Shown: positions 1 through 11,898, numbered from the stretch's first letter. The stretch is 64,000 nucleotides of DNA from Micavibrio sp. (GCA_028283745.1 JAPWJZ010000001.1:310001-374000), one strand, 5' to 3'. Numbers and translations are program-made. Notes: generated by a model not told the origin, from the sequence alone.

Positions 1-1047
1 TATCTTGTCATCAACGCCGATGAATCGGAACCGGGCACCTGCAAGGACCGCGACATCATCCGCCATGACCCCCACAAAATCATCGAAGGCGCGCTGCTGG
101 CTTCCTTCGCCATCAACGCCCATGCCTGCTACATTTATATTCGCGGCGAATTTTACCATGAGGCCATCGCGCTGCAAAAAGCGATTGATGAGGCTTATGA
201 CGCCGGGCTTATCGGTAAAAACGCTTCCGGCTCCGGCTGGGACTTTGATCTGTACCTGCACCGCGGCGCCGGCGCATATATTTGCGGCGAAGAAACCGCG
301 CTGCTGAACAGCCTTGAAGGCAAAAAAGGCATGCCCCGCAACAAGCCGCCATTCCCGGCAGGTGCGGGCCTTTATGCCTGCCCGACGACGGTGAACAACA
401 TTGAAACCATCGCGGTCGTGCCGGAAATTCTGCGCCGTGGCGGTGCGTGGTTTGCGGGCATCGGCAAGGAAAAAAACCGCGGCACGAAAGTGTTCTGCAT
501 TTCCGGTCACGTCAACAACCCCTGCAACGTCGAAGAATCCATGAGCATCCCGCTCAAGGAACTCGTCGAAAAACATGCGGGCGGCGTGCGCGGCGGCTGG
601 GATAACCTGCTGGCCATCATTCCCGGCGGTTCGTCCACACGCTTGCTGCCGAAAGACATTTGCGACACCGTGCTGATGGATTTTGACAGCCTGCGCGCCG
701 TCAACTCCGGCCTTGGCACTGCGGCCGTTATCGTCATGGATAAATCGACCGACATCGTTTACGCCATCGCCCGCCTTGCGCGTTTCTACTGGCACGAAAG
801 CTGCGGCCAGTGCACGCCCTGCCGCGAAGGCACCGGCTGGATGTACCGTATCATGCAGCGCATGGTGACGGGCGATGCCAACATCGAGGAAATCGACATG
901 CTCCTCGACATCGGCTCGGAAATCGAAGGCCATACCATTTGCGCACACGGCGATGCTTCTGCCTGGCCCATCCAAGGCCTCATCAAGCATTTCCGTCCGG
1001 AAATGGAACGCCGCATTCTTGAATACCGGAAGCAGATCGCAGCATGA
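1..1047 (+). CDS. nuoF: NADH-quinone oxidoreductase subunit F (5'-truncated)
   Basis: Subunit of respiratory complex I that binds NADH and FMN and passes electrons to the N3 4Fe-4S cluster on the cytoplasmic arm. The reading frame is open from the first base, so the N-terminus, with most of the FMN site, lies upstream of the window; about 348 residues are present. Visible signatures are [14 protein letters not shown] near the start, the [12 protein letters not shown] segment, and the cluster-binding [15 protein letters not shown] near codon 265. The C-terminus is normal. The stop overlaps the next gene in an ATGA, so the two are translationally coupled. It belongs to the nuo operon that continues to nuoN. 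The family call is secure; only the missing start is unknown. Confidence 0.97.
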   Translation, partial: YLVINADESEPGTCKDRDIIRHDPHKIIEGALLASFAINAHACYIYIRGEFYHEAIALQKAIDEAYDAGLIGKNASGSGWDFDLYLHRGAGAYICGEETALLNSLEGKKGMPRNKPPFPAGAGLYACPTTVNNIETIAVVPEILRRGGAWFAGIGKEKNRGTKVFCISGHVNNPCNVEESMSIPLKELVEKHAGGVRGGWDNLLAIIPGGSSTRLLPKDICDTVLMDFDSLRAVNSGLGTAAVIVMDKSTDIVYAIARLARFYWHESCGQCTPCREGTGWMYRIMQRMVTGDANIEEIDMLLDIGSEIEGHTICAHGDASAWPIQGLIKHFRPEMERRILEYRKQIAA

Positions 1048-1490
1048 AAAAAGGCCGCAAAGACCCGAAGGCGCTGAAGGAAACGCATACCGTGAGCGTG
1101 GCGATTGCCTGCACGTATGATGCGGCCTATGCCTTTTTGTCTGCGCCCAAAAACTTCCCGCAATGGGCTGGCGGCCTTTGCTCCGAGATCGAGAAAAAAG
1201 ACGACCAGTGGATTGCGATTACGCCGGAAGGCCGCTGCAAAATTGAATTCACCAAAAAGAATGCCTTCGGCATTCTCGACCACACCATCATGGTTGGCCG
1301 CACGCCGGTTTACGTGCCGATGCGCCTGATCGCCAATAACAACGGCTGCGAAGTGCTGCTGACGCTGTACCGCCAGGATGGCATGGAGCAGAGCCGCTTT
1401 GCCGAAGACATCGGCTGGGTCGAGCGCGACCTTGAAGTTTTGAAAGACCTGCTGGAACAAACCGCAGGCGAGGGAGACAAAGATGCCTAA
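1044..1490 (+). CDS. SRPBCC (START-like) family protein inside the nuo operon
   Basis: A soluble protein of 148 residues with no signal peptide or membrane segment. The pattern [29 protein letters not shown], strands followed by a helix and a conserved Trp, and the C-terminal long helix ([17 protein letters not shown]) are typical of the SRPBCC/polyketide-cyclase helix-grip fold, whose members bind hydrophobic ligands. The gene overlaps nuoF by 4 bp and nuoG by 8 bp, so it is co-translated with complex I subunits, which suggests a role in complex assembly or quinone/lipid handling. That role is inference. The fold assignment is fairly confident; the ligand is not known. Confidence 0.75.
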   Translation: MKKGRKDPKALKETHTVSVAIACTYDAAYAFLSAPKNFPQWAGGLCSEIEKKDDQWIAITPEGRCKIEFTKKNAFGILDHTIMVGRTPVYVPMRLIANNNGCEVLLTLYRQDGMEQSRFAEDIGWVERDLEVLKDLLEQTAGEGDKDA

Positions 1491-3519
1491 ACTGACAATC
1501 GACGGTATGGAAGTCACGGTTGAACCCGGCACCTCCATTATTCAGGCGGCCGAACAGCTCGGGATTGAAATTCCGCGCTTCTGCTACCATGACAAGCTGA
1601 CCGTGCCGGCCAACTGCCGCATGTGCCTTGTGGAAGTTGAAAAATCACCAAAGCCCGTTGCTTCCTGCGCCATGCCCTGCGCGGAAGACATGAAAGTCTT
1701 CACCAATTCCGCCATGGCGCAAAAAGCGCGCAAGGGCGTGATTGAAATGCTGCTCATCAACCATCCGCTGGATTGCCCGATTTGCGACCAGGGCGGCGAA
1801 TGCGACCTGCAGGACCAGACCGTTGCCTTCGGTTTTGACCGCACACGTTACCGCGAAGAAAAACGCGCGGTGAAAGACAAAGAACTCGGCCCTCTTGTTA
1901 AAACCGTCATGACCCGCTGCATTCAATGCACGCGCTGCGTGCGCTTTGGCGAGGAAATTGCCGGCGTTGAGGAAATGGGCGTGATTGGCCGCGGCGAACA
2001 CCTTGAAATCGGCACCTATGTCGAACAAATGGTAACGTCGGAACTTTCCGGTAACATCATTGACATCTGCCCCGTCGGTGCGCTCACCTCCAAGCCCTAT
2101 GCCTTCACGGCACGCCCGTGGGAACTGCGCAAGATTGAAAGCATCGACGTGCTTGATGCCGTCGGCAGCAACATCCGCATCGACACGCGCGGCGGCGAAG
2201 TGCTGCGCGTGCTGCCCCGCCTGAACGAGGCGGTGAACGAAGAATGGATTTCCGACAAAACCCGCTTTGCGATTGATGGTCTGCGCGCCCAGCGACTTGA
2301 CCAGCCTTTCGTGCGCGTCAACGGCAAGCTGCAGCCCGCAACATGGCATCAGGCTTTTGAAGCCATTGCCGCGAAACTCGCGAATGCTGACGGCAAAAAA
2401 ATTGGTGCGGTCGTGGGTGACCTTGTTGATTGCGAAGCGACGATTGCGCTTAAAGACTTCATGGGCAAGTTCAAGTCCACCAATCTTGAATGCCGCCAGG
2501 ACGGCGCGAACTTCGATGTTTCGTCGCCCGCCGGCTACCTGTTCAACACCACCATCGCCGGTATTGAAAAGGCTGATGTTATCCTCCTCGTCGGGACCAA
2601 CCCGCGCACGGAAGCTGCGCTTATCAACGCCCGCATTCGCAAGACGTATCTTGCGAAACGCGTGAAAGTGGGCGTGATCGGCCAGCAAATCGACCTTAAC
2701 TACCCGTCCAAATATCTCGGCGCCGGCCCTGAAACGCTGGAAGAGCTGGTGAACGGGAAGGGCGCTTTTGCGGAAGCTCTGTCGAAAGCGCAAAACCCCA
2801 TGATTATACTTGGCGCGGGCGCACTGCGCCGTTCCGATGGCATGGCCATTCATGCGCTCGCCCGCAAAGTTGCTGAAAAGTTCAACATGGTGAAAGACGG
2901 CTGGAACGGCTTTAACCTGCTGCACACCGCCGCCGCGCGCGTGGGCGCGCTGGCGCTCGGCTTTACCGGCGGTAGCCTCGATACCATTCTGGCGGGCGAT
3001 GTTGCGTACCTGCTGGGCGCGGACGATGTGCCGGTCTCCAAAATCGGCAAAGACACCTTCGTCATCTATCAAGGCCACCACGGCGACAAGGCCGCCGCGC
3101 GCGCAGATGTTATTCTGCCGGGCGCCGCCTATACCGAAAAGAACGCCACCTACGTCAACAACGAGGGCAGGGTGCAACGCGCCAAGCAGGCTGTCTTCCC
3201 CCTCGGCGATGCGCGCGAAGACTGGAAAATCATCCGCGCCCTGTCCGAAGCTGTCGGCCAGACGCTGCCCTATGACGACCTTGCAGATGTGCGTGCGCGC
3301 CTGGTGAAGGAAAATGCCATTTTCGCGACCGCTGACAGCGTGCAGCCCGTGGAATGGAAAACTTTCGGCAAGGACGGCACGTGCGACAAAGCACCCTTCG
3401 TTCTACCCATCGACAACTTCTATATGACCGACCCTATCTCCCGCGCGTCCAAGGTTATGGCGGATTGCACGGAAGCGTTTGCGGAAGGCCAAAAAGGAAA
3501 GACCGGCACCCATGGATAA
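1483..3519 (+). CDS. nuoG: NADH-quinone oxidoreductase subunit G
   Basis: Large iron-sulfur subunit of complex I, 678 residues, which carries electrons along the peripheral arm. The N-terminus is a 2Fe-2S ferredoxin domain ([20 protein letters not shown], residues about 33-52), followed by the NuoG-type His/Cys 4Fe-4S motif ([19 protein letters not shown], about 94-112) and a [10 protein letters not shown] cluster motif (about 146-155). The remaining 450 residues are the molybdopterin-oxidoreductase-like domain, which in this family has lost the cofactor. It starts inside the SRPBCC gene and its last 8 bp overlap nuoH. The length matches alphaproteobacterial NuoG, which is shorter than the enterobacterial form. 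Confidence 0.97.
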   Translation: MPKLTIDGMEVTVEPGTSIIQAAEQLGIEIPRFCYHDKLTVPANCRMCLVEVEKSPKPVASCAMPCAEDMKVFTNSAMAQKARKGVIEMLLINHPLDCPICDQGGECDLQDQTVAFGFDRTRYREEKRAVKDKELGPLVKTVMTRCIQCTRCVRFGEEIAGVEEMGVIGRGEHLEIGTYVEQMVTSELSGNIIDICPVGALTSKPYAFTARPWELRKIESIDVLDAVGSNIRIDTRGGEVLRVLPRLNEAVNEEWISDKTRFAIDGLRAQRLDQPFVRVNGKLQPATWHQAFEAIAAKLANADGKKIGAVVGDLVDCEATIALKDFMGKFKSTNLECRQDGANFDVSSPAGYLFNTTIAGIEKADVILLVGTNPRTEAALINARIRKTYLAKRVKVGVIGQQIDLNYPSKYLGAGPETLEELVNGKGAFAEALSKAQNPMIILGAGALRRSDGMAIHALARKVAEKFNMVKDGWNGFNLLHTAAARVGALALGFTGGSLDTILAGDVAYLLGADDVPVSKIGKDTFVIYQGHHGDKAAARADVILPGAAYTEKNATYVNNEGRVQRAKQAVFPLGDAREDWKIIRALSEAVGQTLPYDDLADVRARLVKENAIFATADSVQPVEWKTFGKDGTCDKAPFVLPIDNFYMTDPISRASKVMADCTEAFAEGQKGKTGTHG

Positions 3520-4570
3520 TATTGTTTGGGCAGATCTGCTGAATAACTACATCATGCCGCTGCTGGTTATCGTCGGGCGCATTTTGCTCGTCGTGGCGCC
3601 GCTGATTATTTCCATGGCGTACCTGACCTATGCGGAGCGCAAGGTTCTTGCCTCCATGCAGATGCGTCAGGGTCCCATGATGGTCGGTCCCTTCGGCCTG
3701 CTGCAACCGATTGCCGACGGCCTGAAGTTGCTCGGCAAAGAAACAATCATCCCCAGTGGTGCAAACCGCGTTGTCTTCGTCATGGCGCCGATGCTGACCT
3801 TCATGCTCAGCCTTGTGGCCTGGGCGGTCATTCCGGTGGATGCGCATTTTGTCGTGTCCAACATCAACGTTGGCATCCTGTACCTGTTCGCTATTTCGTC
3901 GCTTGGGGTTTATGGCATTCTCATGGCGGGCTGGGCTTCCAACTCACGCTACGCCTTCCTTGGCGGCCTTCGCTCGGCAGCGCAGATGGTATCGTATGAA
4001 GTCTCCATCGGTCTCGTCCTCGTGACGGTGCTGCTGACGACGGGTTCGCTGAACCTTACCACCATCGTCGAAGTCGACAAGCCGTTCTGGGTAGACCTGC
4101 TGCTGTTCCCCATGTTCATCGTCTTCGTCATTTCCGCCCTTGCGGAAACCAACCGCGCCCCCTTCGACCTGCCGGAAGGCGAGTCCGAGCTGGTGGGCGG
4201 TTATAACGTCGAATATTCATCCATGACCTTCGCGTTGTTCTTCCTTGGAGAATACATGAACATGATTTTGATGAGCGCGATGACGACGGTGCTGTTCCTC
4301 GGCGGCTGGCATCCGCCCTTTGGCATCGGCTTCCTCAGCTTCCTGCCGGGGTTCATCTGGTTCATGCTGAAGGTCTGCTTTGTCCTGTTCATCTTCATCT
4401 GGACCCGCGCAACGCTGCCGCGTTACCGCTATGACCAGTTGATGCGCCTTGGCTGGAAAGTTTTCCTGCCGTTTACCCTCGTCTGGGTTGTATTGACCGC
4501 TGGTATCCTGCTGTATGCAGGTGCGCTGCCGGGCATGCCGGATGTGGTAACTCCCGTGACGGGAATGTGA
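3512..4570 (+). CDS. nuoH: NADH-quinone oxidoreductase subunit H
   Basis: Integral membrane subunit (352 residues, about eight helices) that forms the quinone chamber and joins the peripheral and membrane arms of complex I. Diagnostic segments are [16 protein letters not shown], the EVSIGLVLV helix and [20 protein letters not shown] with its conserved acidic residues. An upstream in-frame ATG at 3479 would add 11 residues inside nuoG. I chose ATG 3512 because AGGAAAG lies about 10 bases upstream and family members start with a short hydrophilic leader before the first helix. The ATG overlaps the nuoG stop by 8 bp. Confidence 0.96.
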   Translation: MDNIVWADLLNNYIMPLLVIVGRILLVVAPLIISMAYLTYAERKVLASMQMRQGPMMVGPFGLLQPIADGLKLLGKETIIPSGANRVVFVMAPMLTFMLSLVAWAVIPVDAHFVVSNINVGILYLFAISSLGVYGILMAGWASNSRYAFLGGLRSAAQMVSYEVSIGLVLVTVLLTTGSLNLTTIVEVDKPFWVDLLLFPMFIVFVISALAETNRAPFDLPEGESELVGGYNVEYSSMTFALFFLGEYMNMILMSAMTTVLFLGGWHPPFGIGFLSFLPGFIWFMLKVCFVLFIFIWTRATLPRYRYDQLMRLGWKVFLPFTLVWVVLTAGILLYAGALPGMPDVVTPVTGM

Positions 4571-4579
4571 GGATATATA

Positions 4580-5065
4580 ATGTCGTTCCAGAAAACAGCC
4601 AGCAGCTTCCTGCTTGTCGAAATCGTCAAAGGCTTTGCCCTGACGTTCTCGTACATGTTCCGCCCGAAGGTGACCATCAACTACCCGTTTGAAAAAGGCC
4701 CGCTCAGCCCGCGTTTCCGCGGCGAGCATGCCTTGCGCCGCTACCCCAACGGGGAAGAGCGCTGCATTGCCTGCAAACTTTGCGAGGCCATCTGCCCTGC
4801 ACAGGCAATTACGATTGAAGCCGAGCCGCGCGATGACGGCAGCCGCCGCACCACGCGTTACGACATCGACATGACCAAGTGCATTTACTGCGGTCTCTGC
4901 CAGGAAGCCTGCCCGGTGGATGCGATTGTAGAGGGCCCGAACTTTGAATTCGCAACTGAAACCCGCGAAGAACTTTATTACAACAAGGCCAAGCTGCTCG
5001 CCAACGGCGACCAGTGGGAAGCGCAGCTTGCCGCCAACCTCGAGGCGGATGCGCCTTACAGATAA
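4580..5065 (+). CDS. nuoI: NADH-quinone oxidoreductase subunit I
   Basis: Peripheral iron-sulfur subunit (161 residues) carrying clusters N6a and N6b, the last relay before cluster N2 and quinone. Two classical 4Fe-4S motifs are intact: [12 protein letters not shown] and [12 protein letters not shown]. The short N-terminal amphipathic stretch ([22 protein letters not shown]) packs against the membrane arm. It lies 9 bp after nuoH and 42 bp before nuoJ. Length and motif spacing are normal for the family. Confidence 0.97.
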   Translation: MSFQKTASSFLLVEIVKGFALTFSYMFRPKVTINYPFEKGPLSPRFRGEHALRRYPNGEERCIACKLCEAICPAQAITIEAEPRDDGSRRTTRYDIDMTKCIYCGLCQEACPVDAIVEGPNFEFATETREELYYNKAKLLANGDQWEAQLAANLEADAPYR

Positions 5066-5107
5066 GACCTATTGGCGCGGCAACGCGCCGCAAACAAGGA
5101 ATGAACC

Positions 5108-5716
5108 ATGATTGAGGCCGTTTTCTTCTACGTCTTTTCCGCCGTGCTGATTGCCAGCGGCGTGCTGGTCATCTCGGCCCGCAACCCGGTGCACTCGGTA
5201 CTGTTCCTTATCCTCGCGTTCTTTAACGCTGCAGGATTGTTCGTCATGCTGGGGGCTGAATTTATTGCCATGATCATGGTGATTGTCTATGTCGGCGCGG
5301 TGGCGGTTCTGTTCCTCTTCGTCGTCATGATGCTGGACATCAACTTTGCCGAGCTGCGCAAGGGCATGCTGCGTCACGCACCCATTGGCGCAATCGTCGG
5401 CGGTGTGCTGCTGGCGGAATTTTGCTGGATGTACCTGAAGTGGAGCGGGGATGGTGCTGCTGCTGAACGTGCGGCGCACAAAATCCCGGCGGACATTAAC
5501 AACACCGAAGCCCTCGGCATGGTGCTGTATACAGACTATGCCTACCTGTTCCAGATTTCGGGACTTATCCTGCTTGTCGCCATGATCGGCGCGATTACGC
5601 TGACGCACCGCAAGCGCGGCGATGTCCGCCGTCAGGAAATTGCGTCGCAAGTCTCGCGCAATCCGAAGGACGTTCTTAAAATCGAAAAAATTCAATCCGG
5701 CTCGGGGGTATCGTAA
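5108..5716 (+). CDS. nuoJ: NADH-quinone oxidoreductase subunit J
   Basis: Membrane subunit of complex I (202 residues, five predicted helices) near the quinone chamber. The family signature [27 protein letters not shown] is clear and contains the pi-bulge helix (helix 3 in known structures). The C-terminal 30 residues are hydrophilic and basic ([20 protein letters not shown]), as in alphaproteobacterial homologues. The ATG at 5108 follows AAGGAATG. Only 2 bp separate it from nuoK. Confidence 0.95.
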   Translation: MIEAVFFYVFSAVLIASGVLVISARNPVHSVLFLILAFFNAAGLFVMLGAEFIAMIMVIVYVGAVAVLFLFVVMMLDINFAELRKGMLRHAPIGAIVGGVLLAEFCWMYLKWSGDGAAAERAAHKIPADINNTEALGMVLYTDYAYLFQISGLILLVAMIGAITLTHRKRGDVRRQEIASQVSRNPKDVLKIEKIQSGSGVS

Positions 5717-5718
5717 TC

Positions 5719-6030
5719 ATGCAGAACATCGGCATGGAAAATTTCCTGCTCGTTTCCGGCATCCTGTTCACGCTGGGTGTCTTCGGCATCTTTCTTAACC
5801 GCCGCAACGTCATCATTATTCTGATGTCGATCGAGCTTATCTTGCTGTCGGTCACCATCAACCTTGTTACCTTCTCGTCGTTCCTGCACGACTTGACGGG
5901 GCAGGTGTTCTCCATGTTCATTCTCACGGTCGCGGCGGCGGAAGCAGCCATCGGCCTTGCCATTCTCGTCGTCTTCTTCCGCAACAAAAGCTCGATTGCG
6001 GTCGAGGATATCAGCGCGCTTAAAGGATAA
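5719..6030 (+). CDS. nuoK: NADH-quinone oxidoreductase subunit K
   Basis: Small three-helix membrane subunit (103 residues) related to MrpC of cation antiporters, part of the proton path of complex I. The helix-2 segment [18 protein letters not shown] holds the conserved glutamate, and [18 protein letters not shown] holds the second conserved glutamate in helix 3. An alternative ATG at 5734 (MENFL) exists; I keep 5719 because the ORF opens there 2 bp after nuoJ and both starts give the same core. Length is typical. Confidence 0.96.
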   Translation: MQNIGMENFLLVSGILFTLGVFGIFLNRRNVIIILMSIELILLSVTINLVTFSSFLHDLTGQVFSMFILTVAAAEAAIGLAILVVFFRNKSSIAVEDISALKG

Positions 6031-6037
6031 TACGCAT

Positions 6038-7993
6038 ATGGAAGTCATAGCAGTCATGGCCCCCTTGCTGGGGTCGCTCGCGGCGGCGATTTTCTCGTGG
6101 AACCGGGAAGATAAATTCGCCCAGTTCGTCACCTGCGCGCTTATGGTCATTGCGGCCGGGATGTCGGTCACCTTGTTCTACGACATTAACATTGTTGGCG
6201 AGGCAGGCGGTTTCATGCCGCGCACCATCCAGCTGTTCACCTGGATTGCGTCCGGTGACCTTAAGCTGTCGTGGGCGCTGCGGTTTGACCAGCTCTCCGC
6301 GGTCATGGTGCTGGTCATCAACTCTGTCTCTTGCATGGTGCATATCTATTCTGTCGGCTACATGAGCCATGATGACTCCAAAGCCCGGTTTATGTCCTAC
6401 CTCAGCCTTTTCACCTTCGCGATGCTCATGCTGGTAACGGCGGATAACTTCGTGCAGCTGTTCTTCGGCTGGGAAGGGGTGGGCCTTGCGTCTTACCTGC
6501 TCATCGGCTTCTGGAACTATAAAGACAGCGCCAACAGCGCCGCAATCAAAGCCTTCGTCATGAACCGGATTGGCGACTTCGGCCTTGCGCTTGGCATCTT
6601 CGCCGTCTTCCTCGTCTTCGGCACGCTTGATTTTGATAAAGTTTTTGCCGCCGCCGCAACCATGAACGACCTGAAGCTGAACTTCATCGGTCATCAGGTG
6701 CATGCATTGTCGTTGATTTGCGCCCTGCTGTTCATCGGCGCGATGGGTAAATCGGCCCAGCTGGGCCTGCATACGTGGCTGCCTGACGCAATGGAAGGTC
6801 CGACCCCCGTTTCCGCGCTCATCCACGCGGCGACCATGGTGACGGCAGGCGTGTTCCTTGTCGCGCGTATGTCGCCGCTGTTTGAATATGCGCCGGATGT
6901 GCGCGCCTTTATCACCGTTGTTGGCGCGCTTACGGCCTTTGTGGCCGCGACGATTGCACTGACGCAGTTTGACATCAAGCGCGTGATTGCCTATTCGACC
7001 ATGAGCCAGCTGGGTTACATGTTCTTCGCACTTGGCGTTTCTGCCTATGGCGCCGCCATGTTCCACCTGTTCACGCACGCCTTCTTCAAGGCGCTGCTGT
7101 TTCTTGGGGCGGGGTCCGTTATTCACGCCATGTCGGACGAGCAGGATATGCGCCGCATGGGTGGCATTGCCAAGCACATCAAGCTCACCTACGCTCTGAT
7201 GTGGATTGGCAACCTTGCGCTTGCCGGCGTGCCGTTCTTTGCGGGTTACTATTCCAAAGACGTCATTCTGGAATCCGACTTTGCGGCGCATTCGGCGGTG
7301 GGCACTTTCGCCTTCTGGTGTGGCATTGCCGCTGCCTTCATGACGGCGTTCTACTCATGGCGCTTGCTGCTGCTGACGTTCCATGGCGAGCCGCGCGCAG
7401 ATGAAAAAGTCATGGCGCACGTGCATGAATCCCGGAAAATCATGACCGTACCGCTGATGATACTGGCGGCGGGTGCGATTGGCGCTGGCTTTATCTTCCA
7501 TGATTACTTTGTCGGCGAAAAACGCGAAGCCTTCTGGGGTAAAAGCATTTTCGTGCTGGCGCAAAACGACACGGTCGAAAAAGCCGAACATGTCGAAAAA
7601 TGGGTCAGCTTCCTGCCGACCGAAATGGCGATTGCAGGCATTCTGCTGGCGTATCTTTTCTACATCCGCAAGCGCTACCTGCCGGCAATGATGGCGGGGT
7701 ACTTCAGCGCCATTTACAACTTCTTCTACCGTAAGTGGATGTTCGACGAGCTGTACCACGCCATTGGTGTGGTGCCGGCCTTCTTCCTCGGCCGCCAGCT
7801 GTGGAAAAAAGGTGACGGCGCCATCATCGACGGTCTCGGCCCCGATGGCATTGCGTCCACTGTTGTTGCATCCGCCGGCAAGGCGCACCGCATGCAGTCC
7901 GGTTACGTCTACCATTATGCTTTCGCCATGCTGATCGGCATTGTCGCCATCATCACCGGTTATATCGTCTACCTGCACAGGCAAGGACTCTAA
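6038..7993 (+). CDS. nuoL: NADH-quinone oxidoreductase subunit L
   Basis: Antiporter-like proton-pumping subunit of complex I (651 residues, about 16 helices), ending in the long lateral helix along the membrane arm. Signatures are [41 protein letters not shown] (split over the discontinuous helix) and [19 protein letters not shown]. The open frame extends upstream to 5957 inside nuoK, but ATG 6038 is preferred: it follows AAAGGATAA by about 8 bases and gives the family-typical hydrophobic start. It is followed 2 bp later by nuoM. Confidence 0.96.
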   Translation: MEVIAVMAPLLGSLAAAIFSWNREDKFAQFVTCALMVIAAGMSVTLFYDINIVGEAGGFMPRTIQLFTWIASGDLKLSWALRFDQLSAVMVLVINSVSCMVHIYSVGYMSHDDSKARFMSYLSLFTFAMLMLVTADNFVQLFFGWEGVGLASYLLIGFWNYKDSANSAAIKAFVMNRIGDFGLALGIFAVFLVFGTLDFDKVFAAAATMNDLKLNFIGHQVHALSLICALLFIGAMGKSAQLGLHTWLPDAMEGPTPVSALIHAATMVTAGVFLVARMSPLFEYAPDVRAFITVVGALTAFVAATIALTQFDIKRVIAYSTMSQLGYMFFALGVSAYGAAMFHLFTHAFFKALLFLGAGSVIHAMSDEQDMRRMGGIAKHIKLTYALMWIGNLALAGVPFFAGYYSKDVILESDFAAHSAVGTFAFWCGIAAAFMTAFYSWRLLLLTFHGEPRADEKVMAHVHESRKIMTVPLMILAAGAIGAGFIFHDYFVGEKREAFWGKSIFVLAQNDTVEKAEHVEKWVSFLPTEMAIAGILLAYLFYIRKRYLPAMMAGYFSAIYNFFYRKWMFDELYHAIGVVPAFFLGRQLWKKGDGAIIDGLGPDGIASTVVASAGKAHRMQSGYVYHYAFAMLIGIVAIITGYIVYLHRQGL

Positions 7994-7995
7994 CG

Positions 7996-9702
7996 ATGAT
8001 CACTTTCCCCATCCTTTCCCTCATCACCTTCCTGCCGCTGGTGGGCGTGCTGTGCCTGCTGCTGATCCGCGGGGACGAAGCGACGGTCGCGGAAAATTCC
8101 CGCAAGACCGCGCTGCTTACCTCCATCTTCACCTTCGGCCTGTCGCTGTACATGTACATCCACTTCGACGGCACGTCCGGGGATTATCAGTTTGTTGAAA
8201 AACTGGCCTGGCTGCCGGGTTTCAACATCAACTACAAAATGGGGGTCGATGGCATTTCCATCTTCTTCCTGCTGCTCTCGACGTTCCTGACCCCCATCTG
8301 CATTCTCGCCAGCTGGGAATCCATCCAGACCCGCGTCAAGGAATACATGATCAGCTTCCTGCTGCTCGAAACCATGATGCTGGGCATGTTCTCCGCCATC
8401 GACCTGATGCTGTTCTACGTCTTCTTTGAAGGCGTGCTGATCCCGATGTTCGTCATCATCGGTGTCTGGGGCGGTCCACGCCGCGTTTACGCGTCGTTCA
8501 AGTTCTTCCTGTATACGCTGCTGGGTTCGGTCTTGATGCTGCTGGCTATTCTGGCGCTGTACAACACCTACCACACCACCGACATTGCCGAACTTTCGAA
8601 GATCACGACGATGGGCCTTGGTATGCAGAAATGGTTGTGGCTTGCCTTCTTCGCGTCTTTCGCGGTGAAGGTGCCGATGTGGCCGGTGCATACATGGCTT
8701 CCCGATGCGCACGTTGAAGCGCCCACGGCAGGTTCCGTCATTCTGGCGGGCGTGCTACTGAAAATGGGCGGCTACGGCTTCCTGCGCCTGTCGCTGCCGA
8801 TGTTCCCGGAAGCGACCGTTTATTTCATGCCGCTGGTGTTTACGCTCAGCGTTATCGCGGTCATCTATACATCGCTCGTCGCGCTTGTGCAGGAAGACAT
8901 GAAGAAGCTGATCGCTTATTCATCCGTTGCGCACATGGGTTTCGTCACGCTCGGCATTTTCACGCTGACGCGCCAGGGCATTGACGGCGCCATGTTCCAG
9001 ATGTTGTCGCACGGTATCGTTTCCGCTGCGCTGTTCCTGTGCGTCGGCGTCGTGTACGACCGCCTGCATACGCGGGAAATTCGCCGTTATGGCGGCCTTG
9101 TGCAGAACATGCCGAAATACGCGCTGATCTTCATGATCTTCATGATGGCTTCCGTCGGCCTGCCGGGGACTTCCGGCTTCGTGGGTGAATTCCTTGTGCT
9201 GGTGGGCAGCTTTAAAGTCAGCACCGGCTTTACCGCTCTTGCCGCCACGGGCGTTATTCTGGGCGCGGCGTACATGCTGTACCTTTACAAGCGCGTTGTC
9301 TTTGGCGAGCTGGATAAACCCGATGTGAAGGCGATGCACGATATTTCGCTGCGCGAGGGCTTTATTTTTGCCCCCATGGTGGTGCTGGTGATGTGGATGG
9401 GTATTTATCCGTCCAGCTTCCTTGAACCTATGGGCCCGTCAATTGAAAAAGTCATGACCCGCTTCCAGTCGGTGGGCCTTGTCGCTGAAAACGCGAAAAA
9501 GGCTGATGCCGAAACTGTACCGGAAGTTGACCTTGGTAAAGCGACCGCCGAAGCCCCCGCCGCCGACAAAGCCGCGGAAGAAGGCGCAAAGCCGGCCGAT
9601 GAAGCCAAAACCGAAAAAACACCTGCCGAAAAAGAGCCTGCCACCAACAAGGCCCACCACGGCAAAAAGCACAAACTGAAGGAAACACACAGCAATGACT
9701 GA
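7996..9702 (+). CDS. nuoM: NADH-quinone oxidoreductase subunit M with C-terminal charged tail
   Basis: Antiporter-like proton-translocating subunit of complex I. The core (residues about 1-490) carries all landmarks, including [38 protein letters not shown] and [13 protein letters not shown]. NuoM is usually about 500 residues, but this one has 568: after the last helix comes a tail of about 75 residues made mainly of Ala, Lys, Glu and Pro, ending in a His/Lys-rich patch ([13 protein letters not shown]). The tail is in frame and its final bases overlap nuoN, so it does not look like a frameshift. Its role is unknown. Confidence 0.95.
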   Translation: MITFPILSLITFLPLVGVLCLLLIRGDEATVAENSRKTALLTSIFTFGLSLYMYIHFDGTSGDYQFVEKLAWLPGFNINYKMGVDGISIFFLLLSTFLTPICILASWESIQTRVKEYMISFLLLETMMLGMFSAIDLMLFYVFFEGVLIPMFVIIGVWGGPRRVYASFKFFLYTLLGSVLMLLAILALYNTYHTTDIAELSKITTMGLGMQKWLWLAFFASFAVKVPMWPVHTWLPDAHVEAPTAGSVILAGVLLKMGGYGFLRLSLPMFPEATVYFMPLVFTLSVIAVIYTSLVALVQEDMKKLIAYSSVAHMGFVTLGIFTLTRQGIDGAMFQMLSHGIVSAALFLCVGVVYDRLHTREIRRYGGLVQNMPKYALIFMIFMMASVGLPGTSGFVGEFLVLVGSFKVSTGFTALAATGVILGAAYMLYLYKRVVFGELDKPDVKAMHDISLREGFIFAPMVVLVMWMGIYPSSFLEPMGPSIEKVMTRFQSVGLVAENAKKADAETVPEVDLGKATAEAPAADKAAEEGAKPADEAKTEKTPAEKEPATNKAHHGKKHKLKETHSND

Positions 9703-11155
9703 TTTTAGCGCCCCGCTGCTGAAGCCGGCCTTACCGGAAATTTTCCTGGCCATCGCCACCCTGGTGTTGATGCTCTTCGGCGTACTGCGTAAAAAAGAAG
9801 ACTATAACAGCGTCGCCAACCTTGGCGTTTTCCTGCTGGTCGTGGTGGGCGCGTTGCTGTTCCATTACAGCGGCGGCACGAACGAAACCTTTAGCGGCAT
9901 GTTCATCGCCGACGATTTCGGCTCGTTCATGAAACTGCTGGTTGTGGGCGGTTCGGCTGTCTCCATCCTGATGTCGGCAAAATACCTTGAGCGTCAGCGT
10001 ATTCAGCGGTTTGAATATCCCATCCTCATCCTGTTCTCCACGCTCGGGATGTTGCTGATGATTTCGGCGAATAACCTCATTGCTCTTTACATGGGGTTAG
10101 AACTGCAAAGCTTGCCCATTTACGTGCTGGCGGCGATGCAGCGCGATACCATTAAATCGACGGAAGCTGGCCTGAAGTACTTTGTCCTCGGCGCACTGTC
10201 GTCCGGTATGCTGCTGTACGGCGCATCGCTGCTCTACGGTTACAGCGGCACTACCAACTTTAACGACATGGCGCTGGCGCTTGGCGCGCATCACCCGGCA
10301 CCCTTGGGTGTTGTGGTGGGCATGGTGCTGCTTATTTCCGGCCTTGCTTTCAAAATTTCTGCTGTGCCGTTCCATATGTGGACGCCTGACGTATACGAAG
10401 GCGCACCGACTTCCGTTACCGCGTTCTTCGCCATTGCGCCGAAAATCGCGGCGCTGGCGCTGATTACTCGCGTATTTATGGGGCCTTTCGGGCATCTGGT
10501 GGAAGAATGGCGTCAGGTTGTGGAGGTCATTGCCATTGCCTCCATGGCGCTCGGCTCCGTCGCCGCTATCGGCCAGAAGAACATCAAACGCCTGCTAGCC
10601 TATAGCTCCATCGGTAACATGGGTTACGCCCTTGTGGGGCTTTGCGCGGCAAATGCCGAAGGCGTGAAATCCGTCATGATCTATGCCGCCATTTATATGG
10701 TCACCACCATTGGCGCTTTCGCCATTGTGTTGATGATGAAACAGCGGGAACGCATGGTCGAAGAAATTTCAGACCTCGCAGGACTTGGCCAGAAGAAGCC
10801 CATGCTGGCGCTTGCCATGACCATCATGATGTTCTCCATGGCGGGGATTCCGCCGCTGGCCGGTTTCTTCGGCAAGCTGTTCGTGTTTCAGGCGGCTGTG
10901 GGGCAGGGGCTTTACACCCTTGCGGTCATCGGCGTGCTGACGTCGGTTATTGGCGCTTACTATTACCTGCGCATCATCAAGGTCATGTACTTTGAAGAAG
11001 CGGGTGATGACAGCCTTGACCCTGCAAAAGACACGCGTTTGAACGTGGTGCTGGCAATTTCGACGCTGGCCGTGCTGCTGTTCATCGCAACGCCGGGTAT
11101 GCTGCTGAATTCGGCCGATAGCGCAGCCAAGACCCTGACATCTAAAATGCAATGA
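9695..11155 (+). CDS. nuoN: NADH-quinone oxidoreductase subunit N
   Basis: Third antiporter-like membrane subunit of complex I (486 residues, 14 or so helices). Signatures are the [19 protein letters not shown] segment with its key glutamate, [20 protein letters not shown] with the conserved lysine, and [19 protein letters not shown]. It starts 8 bp before the nuoM stop and its own stop forms an ATGA with birA. It is the last complex I gene, and the operon probably reads on into birA and rnj because no terminator is visible. Confidence 0.96.
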   Translation: MTDFSAPLLKPALPEIFLAIATLVLMLFGVLRKKEDYNSVANLGVFLLVVVGALLFHYSGGTNETFSGMFIADDFGSFMKLLVVGGSAVSILMSAKYLERQRIQRFEYPILILFSTLGMLLMISANNLIALYMGLELQSLPIYVLAAMQRDTIKSTEAGLKYFVLGALSSGMLLYGASLLYGYSGTTNFNDMALALGAHHPAPLGVVVGMVLLISGLAFKISAVPFHMWTPDVYEGAPTSVTAFFAIAPKIAALALITRVFMGPFGHLVEEWRQVVEVIAIASMALGSVAAIGQKNIKRLLAYSSIGNMGYALVGLCAANAEGVKSVMIYAAIYMVTTIGAFAIVLMMKQRERMVEEISDLAGLGQKKPMLALAMTIMMFSMAGIPPLAGFFGKLFVFQAAVGQGLYTLAVIGVLTSVIGAYYYLRIIKVMYFEEAGDDSLDPAKDTRLNVVLAISTLAVLLFIATPGMLLNSADSAAKTLTSKMQ

Positions 11156-11898
11156 CCTACCAGCCGCAGCTACCGCAAGACATGAGCATTGTGGAGCTGC
11201 AGACTGTCGGCAGCACCAATAGTTATGCACGCGATCTCGCAAAAGACGGCGCGCAACCCTTCACCATCGTCTGGTCGCATGAACAAACGGCGGGCAAGGG
11301 GCGGCAGGGCAACGTATGGGTTTCCAACCGCGGCAATCTATTTATGACCGTCATTCTGCGCCCGAATATTGCTGCGCCGCTGACGGGGCAGCTTTCGTTC
11401 ATCGCCGCCGTGGCGCTGGCGGAAACATTGAAGGAACTGCTGCCGCAAATGGTTAACATTGACCTGAAGTGGCCGAACGATCTTTTGCTGAACGGCAAAA
11501 AAGCCGCCGGTATTTTGCTGGAAAGCGAAATCAACGGTCATAAACCCGTTGAATGGGTGATTGTGGGCATGGGCGTGAACGTGTCGCACAACCCCGACGG
11601 CGCGACCTGCCTTCGCAGCCTTGGCCTCGATACGCTTGAAATTGGCCAGTTGCTTGAAAAGCTGGCCATGAAGCTGAAGTCAATTTACGACCTCTGGCAG
11701 AAGAACGGTTTTGCGCCGATCCGCCAGGAATGGCTGCGTTACAGCCACGCGATCGGCACCGTCATTAACGTGCGCCTGCCGAAAGAAACGCTGACCGGAA
11801 AATTCATGGGGATTGATGCGCAAGGCGCGCTTCAGCTCGACATGCCGGATGGTACGACAAAGAACATCGCGTCCGGAGAGGTATTTTACGGCGTATGA
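11152..11898 (+). CDS. birA: Biotin--[acetyl-CoA-carboxylase] ligase
   Basis: Cytoplasmic enzyme that activates biotin as biotinyl-AMP and attaches it to the biotin carrier protein of acetyl-CoA carboxylase. The protein (248 residues) begins directly with the catalytic domain; there is no N-terminal helix-turn-helix, so it is the monofunctional type and not a repressor. Visible motifs are GSTNSYARDLA, GKGRQGNVWVSNRGNL (biotin/AMP binding loop) and LKWPNDLLLNGKKAAGILLE with the catalytic lysine. Placement between nuoN and RNase J is standard in alphaproteobacteria. ATGA overlaps occur at both ends. Confidence 0.94.
   Translation: MTYQPQLPQDMSIVELQTVGSTNSYARDLAKDGAQPFTIVWSHEQTAGKGRQGNVWVSNRGNLFMTVILRPNIAAPLTGQLSFIAAVALAETLKELLPQMVNIDLKWPNDLLLNGKKAAGILLESEINGHKPVEWVIVGMGVNVSHNPDGATCLRSLGLDTLEIGQLLEKLAMKLKSIYDLWQKNGFAPIRQEWLRYSHAIGTVINVRLPKETLTGKFMGIDAQGALQLDMPDGTTKNIASGEVFYGV

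Noticed and set aside
1645-3177. Long open frame of 510 codons on the minus strand, antisense to nuoG
   Set aside because: Shadow of nuoG caused by the codon bias; the translation has no recognisable motif, and nuoG is certain.
6020-7291. Minus-strand open frame of 423 codons within nuoL
   Set aside because: His/Arg/Gln-rich translation typical of a shadow antisense to a hydrophobic membrane protein.
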